Shown: positions 1 through 10,510, counted from the stretch's first letter. The stretch: DNA of 45,342 nucleotides from Microbulbifer agarilyticus S89 (GCF_000220505.1 NZ_AFPJ01000045.1:1-45342), one strand, 5' to 3'. Notes: generated by a model not told the origin, from the sequence alone. Numbers and translations: made by a program.

Positions 1-45
1 GTTGCTCACGTTCACTGCTCCACCTGAACGAACGCTACTATCTGC

Positions 46-65
46 CGATGACCTACTCTCACATG
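46..65 (-). other. 20-base match to the 3' end of 5S rRNA (possible remnant)
   Basis: Read on the minus strand, these bases are CATGTGAGAGTAGGTCATCG, the conserved 3'-terminal segment of pseudomonad-type 5S rRNA as I recall it. The flanking bases do not continue as 5S on either side. This therefore looks like a fossil of an rRNA operon end or a recombination scar, not a gene. Apart from this and the terminator at 264-319, I see nothing supportable in bases 1-313. Confidence 0.35.
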
Positions 66-263
66 ACGGAGCTTGTTTGCAGGCGAACGGACATTTCGAG
101 AATGTACGGGGGGGTGGAATGGCGGGACGAAATAGCCCCGCTGCCACCTGCCCGAGGCCGGACTGATCACATCGGCTTAGCCGATATGCCCCTGCGGGCG
201 CCTGGCGGCGTCCCAACCGCTGGCGCGGTTGGTCGAACCGAGTGCCGGGCTCGCCGGCTTCCA

Positions 264-319
264 GTACCAAACAAAAAAGCCCTGACTGCTCGCGCAATCG
301 AGGCTTTTTTGTTTGGTAC
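264..319 (-). terminator. Long hairpin terminator of tRNA-Leu
   Basis: An 18-bp perfect inverted repeat (264-281 against 302-319) has arms built of GTACCAAAC, an A/T run and GCC/GGC. The intervening 20 bases can pair further (GATTGC with GCAGTC). On the minus strand it follows the tRNA immediately and ends GGCTTTTTTG, as expected of a Rho-independent terminator. One arm includes the last six bases of the tRNA 3' end (314-319), so terminator folding and mature tRNA folding compete. Confidence 0.7.
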
Positions 320-400
320 CAGAGGCCGGACTCGAACCGGCACGCTTTTAAGGGCGGGGGATTTTGAATCCCCTGTGTCTACCAATTTCACCACTCTGGC
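314..400 (-). tRNA. tRNA-Leu (anticodon CAA)
   Basis: The minus strand gives an 87-nt class II tRNA. The acceptor arm GCCAGAG pairs with CTCTGGT (first pair G:U), and an A discriminator and encoded CCA follow. The D-arm carries GGTAGACAC. The anticodon stem GGGGA/TCCCC encloses a loop with CAA. The variable arm is long, as expected of leucine tRNAs, and the T-arm reads GCCGGTTCGAGTCCGGC. The anticodon loop resembles E. coli tRNA-Leu(CAA). It decodes UUG. A promoter lies 43 bases upstream and a terminator abuts the 3' end, so it is probably a single-gene transcript. Confidence 0.93.
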
Positions 401-443
401 AGTTCCTGTAACCGCCTTAAAGGTCGGTCTGGAAAGGACGATG

Positions 444-471
444 ATTATAGCGATGAGTTGTGGATGGTCAA
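444..471 (-). promoter_or_regulatory. Sigma70 promoter of tRNA-Leu
   Basis: On the minus strand TTGACC (466-471) is followed by a 16-base spacer and a perfect TATAAT (444-449), 43 bases before the mature tRNA 5' end. This is a strong housekeeping promoter pointing at the tRNA gene and away from queA. Confidence 0.75.
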
Positions 472-540
472 CCAAATTTGGCTGTGGAAGTGGTTTCCGT
501 TACTCTTCGCGACCGATTGATTAATGCCTAGACTGAAGTG

Positions 541-2789
<2,249 letters not shown>

Positions 2790-2805
2790 ATTACCCGGCG
2801 GCAAT

Positions 2806-2833
2806 TTGTGCCACCTGATGATCCCCGTATAAT
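2806..2833 (+). promoter_or_regulatory. Candidate sigma70 promoter for secD-secF
   Basis: TTGTGC (2806-2811), a 16-base spacer and a perfect TATAAT (2828-2833) lie in the tgt-secD gap. A GTGCGCC/GGGCGCAC inverted repeat follows at about 2859-2881 in the predicted leader. It has no T-run, so it is more likely a structured leader than a terminator. secDF may therefore be transcribed independently of queA-tgt. Confidence 0.55.
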
Positions 2834-2949
2834 CAGCTCGCAATTCTGGACGGTAGCGCGTGCGCCTTGCATTTGGGCGCACGGGCCTCATATCGTTAGT
2901 TACCAAAAAAACGTGCCCGACAACGGGCCATCCCAACAATGAGAACAGC

Positions 2950-4818
2950 ATGAATCGCTTCCCCCTCTGGAAATATATCCTGATTCTGATCATCGTCGGA
3001 TTGGGGCTACTGTACGCATCCCCGAATCTGTACCGCCCGGACCCGGCGGTGCAGATCTCCGGTCAGTCCAGCGCCCTGAAAATTGATCAGAATGTACTCA
3101 GTGAAGCCCAGAAAGCCTTGGACGACGCGGGAATCGCGTACTTCGGTGGTGAGGTACAGGACAAGTCTGTACTGCTGCGTTTGGAGTCTATCGAGGAGCA
3201 GCTGCCAGCCAAGCGTGCTATTCAGGAGGCTCTCGGCCACAGCGACTACGTGGTTGCCTTGAACCTGGCACCCACCACCCCCGAGTGGTTGAGCAATCTG
3301 GGGGCGAGCCCGATGAAGCTGGGTCTCGACCTGGCTGGTGGTGTGCATTTCTTGATGGAAGTGGATACCAATTCCATCGTCAAGACCAATATGGAAGGCT
3401 ATGTTTCCGACGTGAAGTCCAAGCTGCGTACCGCGAAAGCACGTTACCGCAGTGTCGAGCTGGAGAATGATCGTGAAATCGTGGCGCGTTTCCGCAGTGA
3501 TGAGTTGCGCACCCTGGGTATGCGTACCCTGCGCAGTGAGTTTCCCACCCTGCAGCTGACCGAAGCCGGCGGCGGCAGCAATCTCGAGATCCGCGCGACC
3601 CTGGCCGACCAGGAAATCAAGCAACTCGAAGACTATGCGGTTACCCAGAACCTCACCACCCTGCGCAATCGTGTGAACGAGCTGGGTGTGGCGGAGCCGA
3701 TCGTGCAACGCCAGGGCCGCAACCGTATCGTGGTAGAGCTGCCAGGTGTTCAGGACACCGCAGAAGCCAAGCGTATCATCGGTAAGACCGCCAATCTCGA
3801 ATACCGCATGGAAGCCCGCCAGGATGCCCTGGTTACCAACAAAGAGTATTTCGAATTCCGCAACGAGCAGGAGCGTGCGGCCTACGGCGGCGCCTGGCTC
3901 GAGCGTAAGCTCATTATTTCCGGTGAGCGCGTTACCGACGCACGGGTTGGTTACGATGAGAGTGGTTTCCCGCAGGTAAACATTACCCTGGATTCCCGCG
4001 GTGGCGAGTTGATGCACCGCGCCACCTGGAAAAATGTTGGCCGCAGGATGGGTACGCTGTTCGTAGAGAGCCGCTTTACCCCGGAGACCCAAGTCGACGA
4101 CAAGGGTAATGAAGTTACCGTACAGGTGCGTACCGATGACAAGAAGATCATCAGCCTCGCCACGGTACAGAGCCCCCTCGGCCGCCAGTTCCGCACCACT
4201 GGCCTGGGTAGCCCGGCGGAAGCACAGGAGCTGGCCCTGCTGCTGCGCTCCGGTGCACTCGCAGCCCCCATGTACTTTGTGGAAGAGCGCGTAATTGGCC
4301 CGTCCCTGGGGGCGGATAACATCAAGGTCGGTGTGACCTCGGTACAGATTGGCCTGGCGGCGGTGGTGCTGTGTATGCTGATCTTCTACCGCGTATTTGG
4401 CCTGGCAGCGAATATCGCCCTGGCCACCAACCTGATCCTGCTGGTGGCGGTGATGTCTATTCTGGGCGCTACCCTGACCCTGCCGGGTATCGCGGGTATG
4501 GTACTGACCATCGGTATGGCGGTGGATGCCAACGTGTTGATTTTCTCGAGGATACGCGAGGAGTTACGCAACGGCTTGCCGCCACAATCGGCCATTAATG
4601 CGGGCTTTGACAACGCCTACAGCGCCATTGTCGACGCCAACCTCACCACCCTGATTGTTGCGGTCATCCTGTACGCCATTGGCTCCGGCCCAGTTCAGGG
4701 CTTCGCGGTTACCCTGTCCATCGGTATTCTGACCTCCATGTTCAGTGCCATCATGGGTACCCGTGCGTTGATCAACCTGTTCTACGGCGGTCGCCGTGTT
4801 CAGAAACTGTGGATTTAA
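2950..4818 (+). CDS. secD: Protein translocase subunit SecD
   Basis: SecD forms, with SecF, the proton-driven inner-membrane complex that helps preproteins leave the SecYEG channel on the periplasmic side. The product is 622 residues (E. coli 615). TM1 is near residues 9-24. The conserved LGLDLAGG motif is at 124-131, and a large periplasmic P1 region follows. The C-terminal part is a five-helix RND-like membrane domain with the conserved GMAVDANVLIFSRIREE segment, whose aspartate is linked to proton transport. The frame is open upstream to a GTG at 2860. ATG 2950 fits the family start (MNRFPLWKY) and has GAGAAC just before it. secF starts 10 bases downstream. Confidence 0.96.
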   Translation: MNRFPLWKYILILIIVGLGLLYASPNLYRPDPAVQISGQSSALKIDQNVLSEAQKALDDAGIAYFGGEVQDKSVLLRLESIEEQLPAKRAIQEALGHSDYVVALNLAPTTPEWLSNLGASPMKLGLDLAGGVHFLMEVDTNSIVKTNMEGYVSDVKSKLRTAKARYRSVELENDREIVARFRSDELRTLGMRTLRSEFPTLQLTEAGGGSNLEIRATLADQEIKQLEDYAVTQNLTTLRNRVNELGVAEPIVQRQGRNRIVVELPGVQDTAEAKRIIGKTANLEYRMEARQDALVTNKEYFEFRNEQERAAYGGAWLERKLIISGERVTDARVGYDESGFPQVNITLDSRGGELMHRATWKNVGRRMGTLFVESRFTPETQVDDKGNEVTVQVRTDDKKIISLATVQSPLGRQFRTTGLGSPAEAQELALLLRSGALAAPMYFVEERVIGPSLGADNIKVGVTSVQIGLAAVVLCMLIFYRVFGLAANIALATNLILLVAVMSILGATLTLPGIAGMVLTIGMAVDANVLIFSRIREELRNGLPPQSAINAGFDNAYSAIVDANLTTLIVAVILYAIGSGPVQGFAVTLSIGILTSMFSAIMGTRALINLFYGGRRVQKLWI

Positions 4819-4828
4819 GGGGACGGTG

Positions 4829-5833
4829 ATGAGCAGTAATACCAAAGAAGAGAACGGAAAGATCACCGAGTACATGGGCAAGCGCGTGTACGATTTCATG
4901 CGCTGGCGCAAAATTGCCGCTGCTATGTCCTTTGTCCTGGTGATTGCGTCAGTGATTGCACTGGCGATGAATGGCCTGAAGCTTGGCTTGGACTTTACCG
5001 GCGGTACCCAGATTGAAGTGGGTTACCAGAATGCACCACAGATCGCCGACGTGCGTAGCCAGCTGCAGGAGGCGGGCTATGAGGGTGCCGAGGTGGTGCG
5101 CTTCGGCTCCGATAGTGAGCTGCTGATCAAGCTGCCACCGGAAGTCGCCCAACAGCAGACCCAGCAGAACGCTCGCGATGCGGAAGCAACCAACTCCATT
5201 GGTGACAAGGTTGTTGGCGTGCTGCGTCAGGGGAGTGATGGCCGTGTCGACCTGCGCCGTGTGGAAATGGTGGGGCCGAAGATTGGTGAGGAGCTGCGCG
5301 ACGATGGCGGCCTGGGCATGCTGTTTGCGCTGGCAGTGGTGATGGCCTACGTGGCCCTGCGCTTCCAGTACAAGTTCGCCATTGGTGCGGTGGTCGCTTT
5401 GATCCACGACGTGATTATTGTGCTTGGCTTCTTCGCGATCCTGCAGCTCGACTTTGACTTAACCGTGCTGGCGGCGGTGCTGGCGGTGATTGGTTACTCG
5501 ATTAACGACACCATCGTGGTGTACGACCGCATACGTGAGAACTTCCGCAAGGTGCGTCAGGCGGAGCCTGCCGAGGTGATTAATATCTCCATGAGCCAGA
5601 CGCTGAGCCGTACCTTTATGACGTCCTTCACCACTTTGCTGGTGCTCTGGGCTCTGCAGTTCTTCGGTGGTGAGTTGATCCACAACTTCTCCCTGGCACT
5701 GATTGTCGGTGTGATCATCGGTACCTTCTCTTCGGTATACGTTGCTGCAAATACCTTGATGGCGATGAATATCAGCAAGGAAGACCTGATGCCGCCGGTG
5801 AAAGAGGGTGCGGATCTGGATGAAATGCCGTAG
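4829..5833 (+). CDS. secF: Protein translocase subunit SecF
   Basis: SecF is the partner of SecD in the Sec accessory complex. The product is 334 residues (E. coli 323). TM1 is near residues 36-55. The family motif GLKLGLDFTGGTQIEV follows, then a periplasmic loop with a Gln-rich stretch (QQQTQQ), then five helices. The conserved segment GYSINDTIVVYDRIRENFR corresponds to the DANVLIF-type segment of SecD. The chosen ATG 4829 has AAGGGG six bases upstream; the frame is open further back into the end of secD. A strong palindromic terminator follows. Confidence 0.96.
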   Translation: MSSNTKEENGKITEYMGKRVYDFMRWRKIAAAMSFVLVIASVIALAMNGLKLGLDFTGGTQIEVGYQNAPQIADVRSQLQEAGYEGAEVVRFGSDSELLIKLPPEVAQQQTQQNARDAEATNSIGDKVVGVLRQGSDGRVDLRRVEMVGPKIGEELRDDGGLGMLFALAVVMAYVALRFQYKFAIGAVVALIHDVIIVLGFFAILQLDFDLTVLAAVLAVIGYSINDTIVVYDRIRENFRKVRQAEPAEVINISMSQTLSRTFMTSFTTLLVLWALQFFGGELIHNFSLALIVGVIIGTFSSVYVAANTLMAMNISKEDLMPPVKEGADLDEMP

Positions 5834-5847
5834 TCACACGGAACAGA

Positions 5848-5889
5848 CAGACACAAAAAAGGCGGGTTAACCCGCCTTTTTTGTGTCTG
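5848..5889. terminator. 42-bp perfect palindromic terminator after secF
   Basis: The core GGCGGGTTAACCCGCC is flanked by A6 on one side and T6 on the other and extends outward as CAGACACA/TGTGTCTG. It is self-complementary over all 42 bases, so it can terminate secF and the small minus-strand gene that ends at 5979. Confidence 0.9.
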
Positions 5890-5978
5890 CTCACCTCGCC
5901 GTTAGTGACGGATCAGGCTTTCGCTGGTGTCTCTCACATGCCAGCCGAAAGCTGGTGAGGCAAGGGCAAGATTAGGGA

Positions 5979-6176
5979 TTAGCTGCGTGGCTTTTTGCCC
6001 AGAGTGATGTGCTTGGGGCCTGAGGTGTTGGTCTGGCCGCTTACACCCTTGGGTACTTGCTCGATCTCACCGCCATTGGCCAGGAAAGCCTGTACCTGGG
6101 CTTCGATGGCTTCGCGCGACTCCGTAGAAACAGTTTCCTTACTGCGTTTGCTAGCGCTAGATGCTTTTTTAGCCAC
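5979..6176 (-). CDS. Small basic protein, weakly SutA-like
   Basis: This is a 65-residue hydrophilic protein. Its N-terminus is Lys/Ser/Ala-rich and presumably disordered. A predicted helix (REAIEAQVQAFLANGG) follows, then EIEQVPKGV. The pattern xAIxxFLxxGGxIxxVP resembles the C-terminal part of SutA, a small RNA-polymerase-binding regulator of Pseudomonas, but only this short stretch agrees, so function is open. I chose GTG 6176 because GGAAAG lies a few bases upstream and the start MAKKASS is plausible; GTG 6188 would add four residues. It lies alone between two terminators. Confidence 0.6.
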   Translation of the reverse strand: MAKKASSASKRSKETVSTESREAIEAQVQAFLANGGEIEQVPKGVSGQTNTSGPKHITLGKKPRS

Positions 6177-6313
6177 TATTCTTTCCACTTTCTATGCATG
6201 AACGGCAGATATTACCGCATTTTGTGCAAAAAATCACCCGCCAGTGCAAACCGCTGCTCAAATCGTATACGAAGCGGCTAAGTCTGCCCCAGCGGCTGTT
6301 GGCCCAGAAACGA

Positions 6314-6340
6314 TAAAGGCCTGATTTCTCAGGCCTTTTT
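6314..6340. terminator. Hairpin terminator downstream of the long esterase gene
   Basis: AAAGGCCTGA/TCAGGCCTTT with a four-base TTTC loop. The T-run is better on the plus strand (five T) than on the minus strand (TTTATCG), but the long esterase gene on the minus strand, ending at 6371, is the likely user. Confidence 0.65.
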
Positions 6341-6370
6341 CTCCATTAGGTGGGACTACTCAGCCATTGC

Positions 6371-8410
6371 TCAGGGGCAGCTGCCCTGTTCGTAATAGCC
6401 CGGTCCGGTTTCAGCCAGGGTGGTGGTGACAAAGATGTTGTACAGGCCAAGGTTGTCACCAGAGCCGAGCGCGTAGACGTAGCCGCCACTAGTAGTCGCG
6501 CGCCCTGCCGTCACATGGCTGTAGTTACTGGCGGTGTATTCGGTACATACATGCTCACCGCCGCCCCCACTGCCGCCGCTTGAGCTGCTGGAGGAGCTGG
6601 AGGAGCTGCTACTCGAAGAGCTGCTGCCGCCGGAACTACCGCTGCCGCCAGAACTGCTGGAGGAACTACTACTGGAAGAGCTGCTACTGGAAGAACTGCT
6701 GCCACCAGAGCTACTGCCGCCTGAGCTACTGCCACCGGTGGAGCAGGCTTGCTGAGGCCCTGTGCACGAGGCATCGTTGTCCTGCCACTGGCACATGCCA
6801 CCACCCACAGATTTCTCATCCAGGCGGAATGCAGCGGTGCTGTACTCCAGATAACAGTTGGAGTAGTTGGTGTAGTCCAGACGTGTTGCGGCAATGTGCT
6901 CATCCAGCGTGGCGGTAACGCCGGCATCGGCGACGAAGCTTACGCTGGCACTGCTGCTGAGACCGCTCATGTCGGATGCAGTTACCGTGGCGCTGCCCGG
7001 ACCACCGGGCAGACTGCACTGCTGACCGGAGAAGGTCGTACCGGTTACGACGGCGGGGATGCTGCCATTGCTGAAGGCAATGCTCACGCTATCCAGATCC
7101 AAGTTCTGGTCGACCACGGTACCGGTTACGGTGACACACTGGCCATCTACCGTTGCTGCCAAGTCACTGAGTTCGGGGGCGGTAGGAGGAGGCGCAGGGC
7201 CGACGCGAACCGTGGATACGTAGCTTTCGCTTTCCGCACCCTCGTTGTCCGTTGCCGAGATGGATACCTCGTAAAGCCCATCCACCAGCGTTGCGCTGCT
7301 TAGGGAGAAGTAACCACTGGCATCAACAGTACCACTCGCGGCGTCACTGGCGGGACCCTCAAAAGTGGCGTCAACACTGCTCACACTGCCTTCCGCGTCG
7401 ATTGCAGTACCGCTCGCCGTGATCTGGCTACCGCTGGACGTCACAGTAATGTTGCTGAGCTCCGGCCCCTGGTTGCGGTCAACGCGCTGGTTGTTTTCGG
7501 CGAAGTACTGCCCGAGATAGCGGCCGTAATTGATGCCGTTGCCGTTCACATAGCTACCGCTGGCGCCCTGGCCGCCGGACCAGGCGTGATCCACACCATT
7601 CAGCCACAGCATGGATACCCTTGCGTCCTGCCACAGGGTTTCCGCGGCGGTGCGCCCATTGTCGGTATAGGTGTTGGTGCCAGACAGTTCGCTAACGCCA
7701 TACACGCCGGCCATGCCTTCGGCATTTTGTCGGTTGTAGCAGTCGTCCACGGTGGTGTCATTGGTGCCGTGGGCAATGGAAGCAATTTGGGTGTCGAAGT
7801 GGCTTGCGTAACTGCCGGCATAGGAATTACAGCGGCTGGTGACGTTGGCGGTCTCACAACTACCGATGGCGCCATTGGAGCTGGTGCCGATACTGGGGCC
7901 GGCACTGATACCCATACCAGCGAAGATGTCGGGTGCGATACAGGCGGTCGTGTTGGCAAATGCAGCACCAGACGATAGCCCGGCGATATATACCTGATCC
8001 GCGTCAATATTGCGCGCGGCGTCGCCGGTCATGGTGTTGGCCAGGTTGATCAGGTTGGCATAGTCACCCGCGGTGCGTGTGCGCGCTCCTTGCCAATAGG
8101 ACCAGCAACTGAAGCCGGCCTTGTTTACCGCATCGGGAACGGCAATCACCATGCCGTATTCTTCTGCCGCGTCTTCCAGGTTAGCGGTCAGGTAAGCGTC
8201 AATGGACTGTGTGCAGCCGTGCAGCACCACCAGCAGGGATTTGCCGTTGCCGATCGGGGATACAGAATCCGGGGTATAGATGTGCACTCGATTGAAGCCG
8301 CCGATGGCGACATTCTGTTGCCAGCTGCCAGCGTCGACCGCGCCAGCGCTTAACAGCATGGACAGGCCCAGACTCGCGCCCAGGAGTTTTCTCTTATTCG
8401 TTATTGTCAT
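6371..8410 (-). CDS. Secreted PHB-depolymerase-family esterase, multidomain
   Basis: The protein has 679 residues. A signal peptide (about 1-27, ending AVDA) precedes an alpha/beta-hydrolase domain of the esterase/PHB depolymerase family (about 30-300). That domain shows the oxyanion segment VVLHGC, nucleophile box GLSSG (Ser146), an Asp/His-containing SIAHGTNDTTVDDC segment and the C-terminal DHAWSGG histidine. Two Ig-like/cadherin-like beta domains follow (about 310-495), then a short Cys-containing region, polyserine/glycine linkers, and a compact C-terminal module (VCTEYTASNYSHVTAGRA to CP) that I take for a binding domain. Such architecture suits extracellular attack on an insoluble polyester or on acyl groups of polysaccharides. 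The true substrate cannot be told from sequence. A single-domain paralogue lies just upstream. Confidence 0.88.
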   Translation of the reverse strand: MTITNKRKLLGASLGLSMLLSAGAVDAGSWQQNVAIGGFNRVHIYTPDSVSPIGNGKSLLVVLHGCTQSIDAYLTANLEDAAEEYGMVIAVPDAVNKAGFSCWSYWQGARTRTAGDYANLINLANTMTGDAARNIDADQVYIAGLSSGAAFANTTACIAPDIFAGMGISAGPSIGTSSNGAIGSCETANVTSRCNSYAGSYASHFDTQIASIAHGTNDTTVDDCYNRQNAEGMAGVYGVSELSGTNTYTDNGRTAAETLWQDARVSMLWLNGVDHAWSGGQGASGSYVNGNGINYGRYLGQYFAENNQRVDRNQGPELSNITVTSSGSQITASGTAIDAEGSVSSVDATFEGPASDAASGTVDASGYFSLSSATLVDGLYEVSISATDNEGAESESYVSTVRVGPAPPPTAPELSDLAATVDGQCVTVTGTVVDQNLDLDSVSIAFSNGSIPAVVTGTTFSGQQCSLPGGPGSATVTASDMSGLSSSASVSFVADAGVTATLDEHIAATRLDYTNYSNCYLEYSTAAFRLDEKSVGGGMCQWQDNDASCTGPQQACSTGGSSSGGSSSGGSSSSSSSSSSSSSSSSSGGSGSSGGSSSSSSSSSSSSSSSSGGSGGGGEHVCTEYTASNYSHVTAGRATTSGGYVYALGSGDNLGLYNIFVTTTLAETGPGYYEQGSCP
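6576..6744 (-). repeat. Polyserine/glycine linker-coding repeats
   Basis: Low-complexity DNA of serine codons (AGC, AGT, TCC) with GGC/GGT encodes runs of Ser broken by GGSSG-type units, linking the catalytic and accessory parts of the long esterase to its C-terminal module. Polyserine linkers are characteristic of secreted enzymes in Cellvibrio, Saccharophagus and Microbulbifer. Repeat length probably varies between strains by slippage. Confidence 0.85.
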
Positions 8411-8611
8411 CGCTTGTACCTTTATATTTTTATTGGAGGCTAAAGCAGACTAGCCGGGCCCTATAGCAGTGCATATGCGACTTAGGTATGGATTGGCAGC
8501 TGGTTTTGCCTCTGTGAGACGGCAAGGGTGCCTAGACTGGGCGAGGGAGAAAAAGGCGAGGTAAGAGGAGGAAAAGAAAAGGCGTATAAACAGGCGGGCG
8601 TCAGAAAATAA

Positions 8612-8634
8612 CAGGGGCGCTGATCGCGCCCCTG
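8612..8634 (-). terminator. Hairpin terminator after the short esterase gene
   Basis: A perfect 9-bp stem CAGGGGCGC/GCGCCCCTG with a five-base loop is followed on the minus strand by TTATTTTC. It lies 12 bases past the stop of the gene ending at 8646 and separates the two esterase genes, which are therefore probably expressed independently. Confidence 0.75.
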
Positions 8635-8645
8635 ACACTGCGACG

Positions 8646-9587
8646 TTATTTTGGCGCAACCCGCTGATTGTTTTCCGAGAAATACTTGCCCAGATAGCGT
8701 GCATAGCTCACGCCATCGGCGCTGATGAAGCGACCTTCTGCGCCCTCGCCGCCAGCCCAGGCATGTCCGACCTCGTTCAGCCAGACCATGGACACACGTC
8801 CGTCCTCCCATAGGGTTTCACTCGCGGTGCGCTCACCCTCGGTATAGGTATTGCTGCCGGGTGTCTTTTCGACGCCGTAGAGATCTGCCATTCCCTCTGC
8901 GTTCTGGGCGTTGTAGCAGTGGTCCACGGTGCCGTCTTCCGTGCCGTGTGCGACCGAAGCAATTTGGGTGGCGAAGTGCGGTTTGAATTCTCCCGCATAG
9001 GTTGCACAGCGATTTGCCACATCGGCAGTTTCACAAAAACCGATAGCGCCTTTGGGGCTGGTGCCAATACTGGGCCCGGCGCTGATGCCCATTCCGGCGA
9101 ACACATCGGGTGCCAGGCAGGCGGTGGTGTTGGCAAACACGGCACCGGAAGAGACACCCGCGATATACACCTGGTTGGGATCAATACCTTGCTTATCGTC
9201 ACTGCTGAGTGTGGCGGCGAGGTCGATCAGATTCTTGTAGTCCCCAGCGGTGCGGGAGCGGTCGCCCTGCCAGTAGGACCAGCAATTAAAACCAGCTTTA
9301 TTTGCCGCGTCAGGTAGGGCGATCACCATGCCAAACTCATCGGCGGCGCGCTCCAGGTTAGCACCCAAGTAGTTGTCGATGGGTTGTACACAGCCGTGCA
9401 ACAGCACCAGCAGGGCGCGGCCATCACCGATGGGGGAGGTAGTTTCGGGGGTGTAGACGTGTACTTTGTCGAATCCGCCCATCGCCACGTCCTTCTGCCA
9501 GGTGCCGGCGGCGGTAGCGCCTGCGTTAAGCAGTAGGTACAGCCCCAGTGGCCCTGCCAGATACTTGCCGAGGGAGGAAATGTTCAT
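8646..9587 (-). CDS. Secreted PHB-depolymerase-family esterase, single-domain paralogue
   Basis: This 313-residue protein has a signal peptide ending near ATAAG and one alpha/beta-hydrolase domain, closely similar to the first ~300 residues of the longer esterase downstream. It shares LHGCVQ, YIAGVSSGAVFANTTACLAPDVFAGMG (nucleophile Ser), AHGTEDGTVDHCYNAQNAEGM and GHAWAGGEGAEG. It lacks the Ig-like, polyserine and C-terminal modules, ending right after NNQRVAPK, where the paralogue continues NNQRVDRNQGPELSN. I chose ATG 9587 for the compact signal peptide and GGTGAG upstream; in-frame ATG codons at 9599 and further upstream exist. A tandem duplication followed by module gain or loss is likely. 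Confidence 0.87.
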   Translation of the reverse strand: MNISSLGKYLAGPLGLYLLLNAGATAAGTWQKDVAMGGFDKVHVYTPETTSPIGDGRALLVLLHGCVQPIDNYLGANLERAADEFGMVIALPDAANKAGFNCWSYWQGDRSRTAGDYKNLIDLAATLSSDDKQGIDPNQVYIAGVSSGAVFANTTACLAPDVFAGMGISAGPSIGTSPKGAIGFCETADVANRCATYAGEFKPHFATQIASVAHGTEDGTVDHCYNAQNAEGMADLYGVEKTPGSNTYTEGERTASETLWEDGRVSMVWLNEVGHAWAGGEGAEGRFISADGVSYARYLGKYFSENNQRVAPK

Positions 9588-9689
9588 TGTGCTCACCATT
9601 ATTGCATTCGTAGCGCTCCAGCCTAGCGGCGGGATTTTCACGACGACATACGACTAAGGTATGAGGGGTGAGCCGGGGGCAAAAGCTGC

Positions 9690-10460
9690 TCAGGTGCTGG
9701 CAGCGTCGTCCTCGCTGCCGCCATCGGCTTCGCCGTCGAGCGCTTCTTTCGGTGTGTCGCTCGGTGCGTCGTCCGGTGCGTCGTCCGGTGCGTCGTCCGG
9801 TGCGTCGTCCGGTGCGTCTGCCAGCGGCCAGCCGCCTAGGTCGCGCCAGCGATTGACGATGCCGCAGAAGAGTTCTGCGGTTTTTTCCGCATCGTATTCG
9901 GCGGAATGGGCGCTGCTGTTATCGAAAGGGATGCCCGCGGTCTGGCAGGCTTTGGCCAAAACGGTCTGGCCATAGGCAAGCCCGGCCAGGGTGGCGGTAT
10001 CCAGGCAGGAGAATGGATGGAATGGGTTGCGCTTCAGGCCGCAGCGCGCCACCGCGGCATTGATAAACCCGAGATCGAAGTGGGCGTTGTGCGCAACCAT
10101 GATCGCGCGGGTACAGCTGTGTGCCTTGATGGCGCGGCGGATATGCCGGAACAGCTCGGGCAGGGCGATTTCCTCGGGCCAGGCATCGCGATCCGGGGAA
10201 TCCAGGTCGACGCCGATAAAATCCAGCGCCGACTGCTCGATATTGGCGCCTTCGAAGGGCTCGATATGGAAGCTGTGGGTCTGTTCCGCAAACAGGGTGC
10301 CGGATTCATCCATGTTGAGGATGACCGCGGAAACCTCCAGCAGGGCATCGGTACGGGCGTTAAAGCCCGCCGTTTCCAGGTCCAGGACAATCGGAAGGAA
10401 TCCCCGGAATCGTTGTGCCAGGAGGCTCTTGGGGCCGGTGGGCGTTTCTGCTGGTGTCAC
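9690..10460 (-). CDS. rnt: Ribonuclease T with an acidic repeat tail
   Basis: RNase T is the DEDDh 3'-5' exonuclease that trims tRNA and other stable RNA 3' ends. The core (about 15-215) shows [10 protein letters not shown] (Asp and Glu), [11 protein letters not shown] (Asp), and [14 protein letters not shown] (His and Asp). The 256-residue product exceeds E. coli RNase T (215) by an Asp/Ala/Pro-rich C-terminal extension containing tandem DDAP units, encoded by a 12-bp repeat. It starts at GTG 10460, with AGGA five bases upstream, 50 bases after pyrC on the same strand. This pyrC-rnt order is also found in Pseudomonas. Confidence 0.93.
   Translation of the reverse strand: MTPAETPTGPKSLLAQRFRGFLPIVLDLETAGFNARTDALLEVSAVILNMDESGTLFAEQTHSFHIEPFEGANIEQSALDFIGVDLDSPDRDAWPEEIALPELFRHIRRAIKAHSCTRAIMVAHNAHFDLGFINAAVARCGLKRNPFHPFSCLDTATLAGLAYGQTVLAKACQTAGIPFDNSSAHSAEYDAEKTAELFCGIVNRWRDLGGWPLADAPDDAPDDAPDDAPDDAPSDTPKEALDGEADGGSEDDAAST
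9762..9820. repeat. 12-bp tandem repeat inside rnt
   Basis: About four to five head-to-tail copies of GTGCGTCGTCCG (plus strand) encode Asp-Asp-Ala-Pro units in the RNase T tail. Near-perfect identity between copies indicates recent expansion. Confidence 0.85.
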
Positions 10461-10510
10461 GGGAATCCTGAAGTCTCAATCAATCACAAAATGGCGGTGG
10501 GCAACCGGGA

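Noticed and set aside
3007-4092. 361-codon minus-strand ORF opposite secD
   Set aside because: Antisense shadow of a certain gene; no family motifs.
9762-9820. CRISPR-like short repeats
   Set aside because: Copies are head-to-tail without spacers, are 12 bp and in frame inside rnt.
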